Part shown: positions 60,444-64,000 of the stretch, piece by piece | How the letters are laid out: each line of letters begins with the position of its first letter | Numbering within the stretch: position 1 is the stretch's first letter | NCBI RefSeq assembly: GCF_024834075.1 | Contig: NZ_JANUXR010000010.1 | Coordinates: forward strand, 1-64,000 | Length of the DNA stretch: 64,000 nt | Origin: Corynebacterium sp. HS2168-gen11 | GTDB taxonomy: Bacteria; Actinomycetota; Actinomycetes; Mycobacteriales; Mycobacteriaceae | Direction of reading: 5' to 3' | Program-made: the position numbers and the translations under genes | Notes under the pieces: generated by a model | Database searches by the model: none | What the model saw: only the letters and a program-made list of their open reading frames with translations | What the model was told of the DNA's origin: nothing

Positions 60444-61673
60444 ATGTGGTCATATCTCTTAGGTGTCGTGCTGTTCGCCGTTGGTATCGCGCTTACCATC
60501 GGCCTGCATGAATTTGGGCATTTTTCTGCAGCACGATTTTTCGGAATGAAAGTTCGCCGCTTTTTCATCGGCTTTGGTCCAACCGTGTTTGCTTGGCGAC
60601 GCGGGGAAACCGTCTATGGGTATAAACTGATTCCTCTTGGTGGCTTTTGCGATATCGCTGGTATGACAAACCAAGATGAACTCACCGAGGCAGAACGCCC
60701 ATTTGCCATGTTATATAAGCCCTGGTGGCAGCGGGTGATCGTCTTACTCGGTGGCATCATTATGAATGTGGTGCTCGCCATTACTATTTTATATGGCTTG
60801 GCTGTAAGTTCTGGATTACCTGATCCTCATCCAGATCTCACCCCAGTGGTCGGCGAGTTTAGCTGTGTTCGCGATACGATCGCAGCTCAGCAAGACAAGC
60901 AACGTAATCCGGCAGCTCAGAGTTGCCAGCAGGATAGTCCTGCACAACAAGCCGGTCTACACGTTGGCGATCGCATTCTCGCAGCGGATGATCAACACCT
61001 TGAATCATTTGCCGATCTTGTCATGTATGTGCGTGAACGCCCTGACACACCAATCGCGTTTCGCATTGAACGCCAAGGTGAACAACGTCAGGTGGTCGTG
61101 ACTCCGCATCGAACCCAATTGCAAACACCTGAAGGTACGGCAACCACTATCGGTACGATCGGCGTCACCAGCGCACAGATAGAGTTCTTCCGGAGTTATA
61201 ATCCGCTCGAAGCAGTTGGAGCGACTGCTCAATTTAGCAGTGCCTTAGTGCAAGACACTGCACGCGGTTTAGCAGCATTCCCTGCAAAACTTCCAGGTGT
61301 GGTAGCAAGTATCATCGGTGGCGAACGCGACACTGAAAGCCCAATTAGTGTTGTTGGCGCAACGCATGTCGGTGGACAACTTGTTGAACGCTCCATGTGG
61401 CCGATGTTCTTCCTCATGCTTGCGAGTTTGAACTTCTTCCTCGCATTTTTCAACGTATTACCAGTCCTGCCACTCGATGGCGGGCACATTACCGTTGTGC
61501 TCTATGAATATGTGCGCGATAAATTCCGTAAGCTGCGAGGACTTGCACCAGCAGGACCTGTGAATTACGAAAAGCTGATGCCGGTAACGGTAGCTGCAGT
61601 AGCACTGCTCATGGGCGTTGGTGTATTGGTTATTTTGGCAGACCTGGTGAATCCAATTCGCATGTTCGGCTAA
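60444..61673 (+). CDS. rip1: Site-2 protease (RseP/Rip1-like M50 metalloprotease)
   Basis: Intramembrane protease that cuts anti-sigma factors and other membrane proteins. The 409-residue product has the zinc motif HEFGH at residues 22-26 in the first helix, a PDZ domain in the middle (SPAQQAGLHVGDRILAADDQ) and the second active-site motif NVLPVLPLDGGH. The family length is normal. dxr is directly upstream. The expected downstream gene ispG is not found; an ABC transporter is there instead. Confidence 0.93.
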   Translation: MWSYLLGVVLFAVGIALTIGLHEFGHFSAARFFGMKVRRFFIGFGPTVFAWRRGETVYGYKLIPLGGFCDIAGMTNQDELTEAERPFAMLYKPWWQRVIVLLGGIIMNVVLAITILYGLAVSSGLPDPHPDLTPVVGEFSCVRDTIAAQQDKQRNPAAQSCQQDSPAQQAGLHVGDRILAADDQHLESFADLVMYVRERPDTPIAFRIERQGEQRQVVVTPHRTQLQTPEGTATTIGTIGVTSAQIEFFRSYNPLEAVGATAQFSSALVQDTARGLAAFPAKLPGVVASIIGGERDTESPISVVGATHVGGQLVERSMWPMFFLMLASLNFFLAFFNVLPVLPLDGGHITVVLYEYVRDKFRKLRGLAPAGPVNYEKLMPVTVAAVALLMGVGVLVILADLVNPIRMFG

Positions 61674-62109
61674 ATATTTGTACGTGTGTACCGTATGACA
61701 GTAACCGTAGCGTTCTTCTCTGCAACGTTACCGTTACTGCCATCACGTATGCGCAGTGAAGTAGCCATGATGCACGCCTAAGATGCAGCAAATTCTTACT
61801 ACTGCGAACCTACGGTACATTGCTTGGAATACAGCGTTTCGTCTCTGCAGCTACAGTGCGCTGCGCAGCGACTATTGTATAATTTGCGTTGATGTTCAAT
61901 AAGAAAGTGCGTCTCGTAGGTGCTCTGCTGTTGTAAGAGCTTGCCGACGAAGCAGTCTCTCGCCGATGCTGCAGTCGCTTACCAACGAGGCGCAAAAGGA
62001 CCCCTCATGCGCACCTGTTGTACGCGCTCACAATCACTCTCAACAGCACGAACATCTCATAAAACTACATGCTCAAACACCGTTTTGCGTCTGAAAAGGA
62101 GCTTGAACG
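61674..62109. other. 436-bp intergenic region before the ABC transporter genes
   Basis: A hairpin with two mismatches (61699-61739, AGTAACCGTAGCGTT with AACGTTACCGTTACT) lies 26 nt after rip1 and may end its transcript. The rest is without recognisable genes. AAAAGGAGC at 62094-62102 is the ribosome-binding site of the next gene. Confidence 0.5.
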
Positions 62110-62907
62110 ATGATCAACGACGCGACTACCCCTGCGTTTGAAGTCCGCGGCCTGTGTAAAAAATTCGGCAGTTTTATCGCTGTGAATCACCTTGATCTCA
62201 GCGTGCCACGCGGCTCACTTTTTGGCATTGTGGGTCCAAATGGTGCAGGTAAAACCACCATGCTGAATATGGCAACCGGACTGATGCGCCCTGATGCAGG
62301 TGAGGCATTTATCGCTGGACATAATATCTGGACTGATCCAATACCTGCCAAGGCTGCAATGGGATTGCTTGCCGACGGTTTACCGGTATTTGATCGCCTG
62401 ACTGGCCAAGAATATCTGGAATATATTGGTGCTCTGTATAGCCTTGATCCAGCAGAAACCAGGACACGAGCAGCTGAATTATTAGCCACACTGGAATTAG
62501 ATGAAGCACACGATCGTCGTATAGCTGACTACTCAGCAGGTATGACAAAGAAGATTTTATTAGCTGGTGCATTGCTGCATAATCCAGAAGTCCTGATTCT
62601 CGATGAACCACTTGAAGCAGTTGATCCCGTTTCAAGCCGGATTATTCAACAAATTCTGCGCAATTACGCAGCACGTGGCGGCACCGTCGTATTAAGTTCG
62701 CATGTCATGGAACTGGTGGAAAACCTGTGCGACCATGTGGCTATTATTCATCAAGGTGCTGTGTGCGTAACCGGTGCCGTTGCGCAGCTGCGTGGCGAAG
62801 GCTCACTCACTGATCTGTTTGTGCGTGCAGTTGGCGGCCACGATCTTGATACACAAGCCTTGGAATGGTTGCAGAAAGAAAACTCCAACGATGGAAAGGC
62901 ATCATAA
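62110..62907 (+). CDS. ABC transporter ATP-binding protein
   Basis: A 265-residue ATPase of the type that pairs with a multi-helix permease, like drug- or lantibiotic-type exporters. It has Walker A GPNGAGKTT, Q-loop region LADGLPVFDRLTG, a non-canonical signature YSAGMTKKI in place of LSGGQ, Walker B VLILDEPLEAVD and the H-loop SSHVME. ATG 62110 follows AAAAGGAGC. Its stop codon is directly followed by the permease ATG. Confidence 0.9.
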   Translation: MINDATTPAFEVRGLCKKFGSFIAVNHLDLSVPRGSLFGIVGPNGAGKTTMLNMATGLMRPDAGEAFIAGHNIWTDPIPAKAAMGLLADGLPVFDRLTGQEYLEYIGALYSLDPAETRTRAAELLATLELDEAHDRRIADYSAGMTKKILLAGALLHNPEVLILDEPLEAVDPVSSRIIQQILRNYAARGGTVVLSSHVMELVENLCDHVAIIHQGAVCVTGAVAQLRGEGSLTDLFVRAVGGHDLDTQALEWLQKENSNDGKAS

Positions 62908-64000
62908 ATGCCACGCACGAACACTTTGCGCCATCAGGGGCTGACCAAACTTTTAGTCACACTGCAACTGAAACTACTCTGGCGCTCATTGCGCTCGAAT
63001 ACTTCCGCAATGGTCATGGCTGGCATTCTCTTGTTCTATGGCAGCATTGGCATTGCGTTTTTCCTCTTTTCGTTTAGCACTGAATTCCTCAATGGTGAGC
63101 ATCAAGCGCTGCCAGGCATTATTGCATTTGGCATACTTATTTATTTGATTGCCGCTGTGATGTACCCAGCCGGTGAAACCCAAATTACTCCCGAGGCTTT
63201 ATCGCCATATCCAATTTCAGTGCGCGAATTGGCACCTCGATTAATGCTGCTTCAACTGCTACAAGTTCGCAGTGTCCTGGTGATTATCAGCACGACCGCA
63301 ACACTTGTGCTCACCATAGTCTTGAGCATTTCACAAGGCTTATTTTCTTGGCCGTTGCTCATTGGGGCGATTGTGATTATGATCGCCAGCGCTTTTTTGA
63401 CTTTAGGATTAGGTGAAGTCTTAGTTGGAAGTTTGACTAGCACAAGTACCGCCTCAACGGTCAAAGATAAGCGCAGCTATCTCTCAATCGGTGCAATGCT
63501 GCTGTTATTCGTGTTGTATTTGAAAGTTGTGGCAGATCCGCAATCTTCGTTTTTATCTTTTAGCAAGATTGGCGCGATTTTGCAGTGGACACCACTTGGA
63601 GCACCCGGGCTTAGCATTGTGGGAATCCTCAACGGGCAGTATGGACACGCTGCTTATGGAACTATCCTCACACTTGCCACCGTTTGCGCCATCGTGATCG
63701 TGTTCTATTGGAATACCGCACGTCATCTCATTGCCCCGCTTGCAGTTGAAACCACGCGAAGCACCCATACCAGTGGCGCCAAGCAGCGCAAATTGCTACT
63801 CCCAGGATTACCCGCCACCCCAGGTAGTGCAATTTTCTCACGATCGCTGCGCAATATCTTGCACGATTCCAGGCAAAACACGCAGCTGTTCATGCTAGGT
63901 GCGATGAGTATGGTGTTTTTCTACTTCGGGTTCAGCCAATCTGCAGCCTTTGGATTCAGTGGCGTGTTTGTGTTGGTCTATGTCACTGCAACACTGGCCA
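62908..64000 (+). CDS. ABC transporter permease, partial (runs off the window)
   Basis: Open from ATG 62908 (MPRTNTLRHQGLTKLLVTLQ) through the end of the window, 364 codons so far, with no stop. Hydrophobic segments alternate with loops: for example residues about 35-60 (SAMVMAGILLFYGSIGIAFFLF) and around 130-170. It starts one base after the stop of the ATPase gene, so the two form one transporter. The substrate is unknown. Confidence 0.85.
   Translation, partial: MPRTNTLRHQGLTKLLVTLQLKLLWRSLRSNTSAMVMAGILLFYGSIGIAFFLFSFSTEFLNGEHQALPGIIAFGILIYLIAAVMYPAGETQITPEALSPYPISVRELAPRLMLLQLLQVRSVLVIISTTATLVLTIVLSISQGLFSWPLLIGAIVIMIASAFLTLGLGEVLVGSLTSTSTASTVKDKRSYLSIGAMLLLFVLYLKVVADPQSSFLSFSKIGAILQWTPLGAPGLSIVGILNGQYGHAAYGTILTLATVCAIVIVFYWNTARHLIAPLAVETTRSTHTSGAKQRKLLLPGLPATPGSAIFSRSLRNILHDSRQNTQLFMLGAMSMVFFYFGFSQSAAFGFSGVFVLVYVTATLA

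Overview
The window is a chromosomal segment of a Corynebacterium species with base composition near 50% GC, lower than C. glutamicum or C. diphtheriae. The gene order sepIVA-yceD-rnc-mutM-acyP-smc ... ftsY-glnK-glnD-ffh ... rpsP-rimM-trmD ... tex-thiFGSOE-rplS-lepB-rnhB-DUF2469-yraN-comM-dprA-xerC-M23-rpsB-tsf-pyrH-frr-cdsA-rlmN-DUF2631-dxr-rip1 is the conserved corynebacterial core backbone. A glutamate dehydrogenase very close to C. glutamicum Gdh, AmtR-type boxes and a CE1758/CE1759-type luciferase-like pair support the genus. The species is not determined; a low-GC member such as the C. kutscheri/C. freiburgense type is only a guess.

Layout. 1-3.2 kb: C-terminal part of a giant CshA-type repeat surface protein with a sortase signal (LANTG), then a terminator. 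3.3-6.5 kb: a 105-bp element with 13-bp terminal inverted repeats, a GalT-like DUF4921 gene, a small unknown gene and glycerate kinase. 6.8-8.5 kb: gdhA behind three AmtR-type boxes. 8.8-12.3 kb: sepIVA, then yceD-rnc-mutM with overlapping genes. 12.8-24.4 kb: an Na+/amino-acid symporter, acylphosphatase, smc, an unrecognised 1143-residue protein and ftsY. 24.6-28.8 kb: glnK-glnD and ffh; the amtB gene usual at this locus in C. glutamicum is absent. 28.8-34.4 kb: YeiH-type exporter, rpsP, a 558-residue unknown, rimM-trmD and a small unknown. 34.5-38.8 kb: the luciferase-like monooxygenase/FMN reductase pair under an 18-bp palindrome, then tex. 39.0-42.8 kb: thiE-thiO-thiS-thiG-thiF on the minus strand behind a TPP riboswitch. 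43.1-56.0 kb: translation, secretion, competence-like, recombination and lipid genes. 56.3-61.7 kb: a LapA-domain protein, rlmN, DUF2631, dxr and a site-2 protease. 62.1-64 kb: an ABC transporter pair that runs off the window.

Functional links. gdhA, glnK and glnD belong to the AmtR/GlnK/GlnD nitrogen circuit. smc, ftsY, ffh, lepB and rip1 serve chromosome organisation and protein export. rpsP, rimM, trmD, rplS, rpsB, tsf and frr form a translation block. pyrH, cdsA and dxr supply UMP, CDP-diacylglycerol and isoprenoid precursors. No tRNA, rRNA, CRISPR array, prophage or complete insertion sequence was recognised. I did not find a clear undescribed defence-type system. The best candidates for new biology are the 105-bp inverted-repeat element, the structured rpsB-tsf and pyrH-frr intergenic RNAs, the loss of amtB beside glnK, a zinc-ligand-deficient LytM protein and the palindrome controlling the monooxygenase pair.
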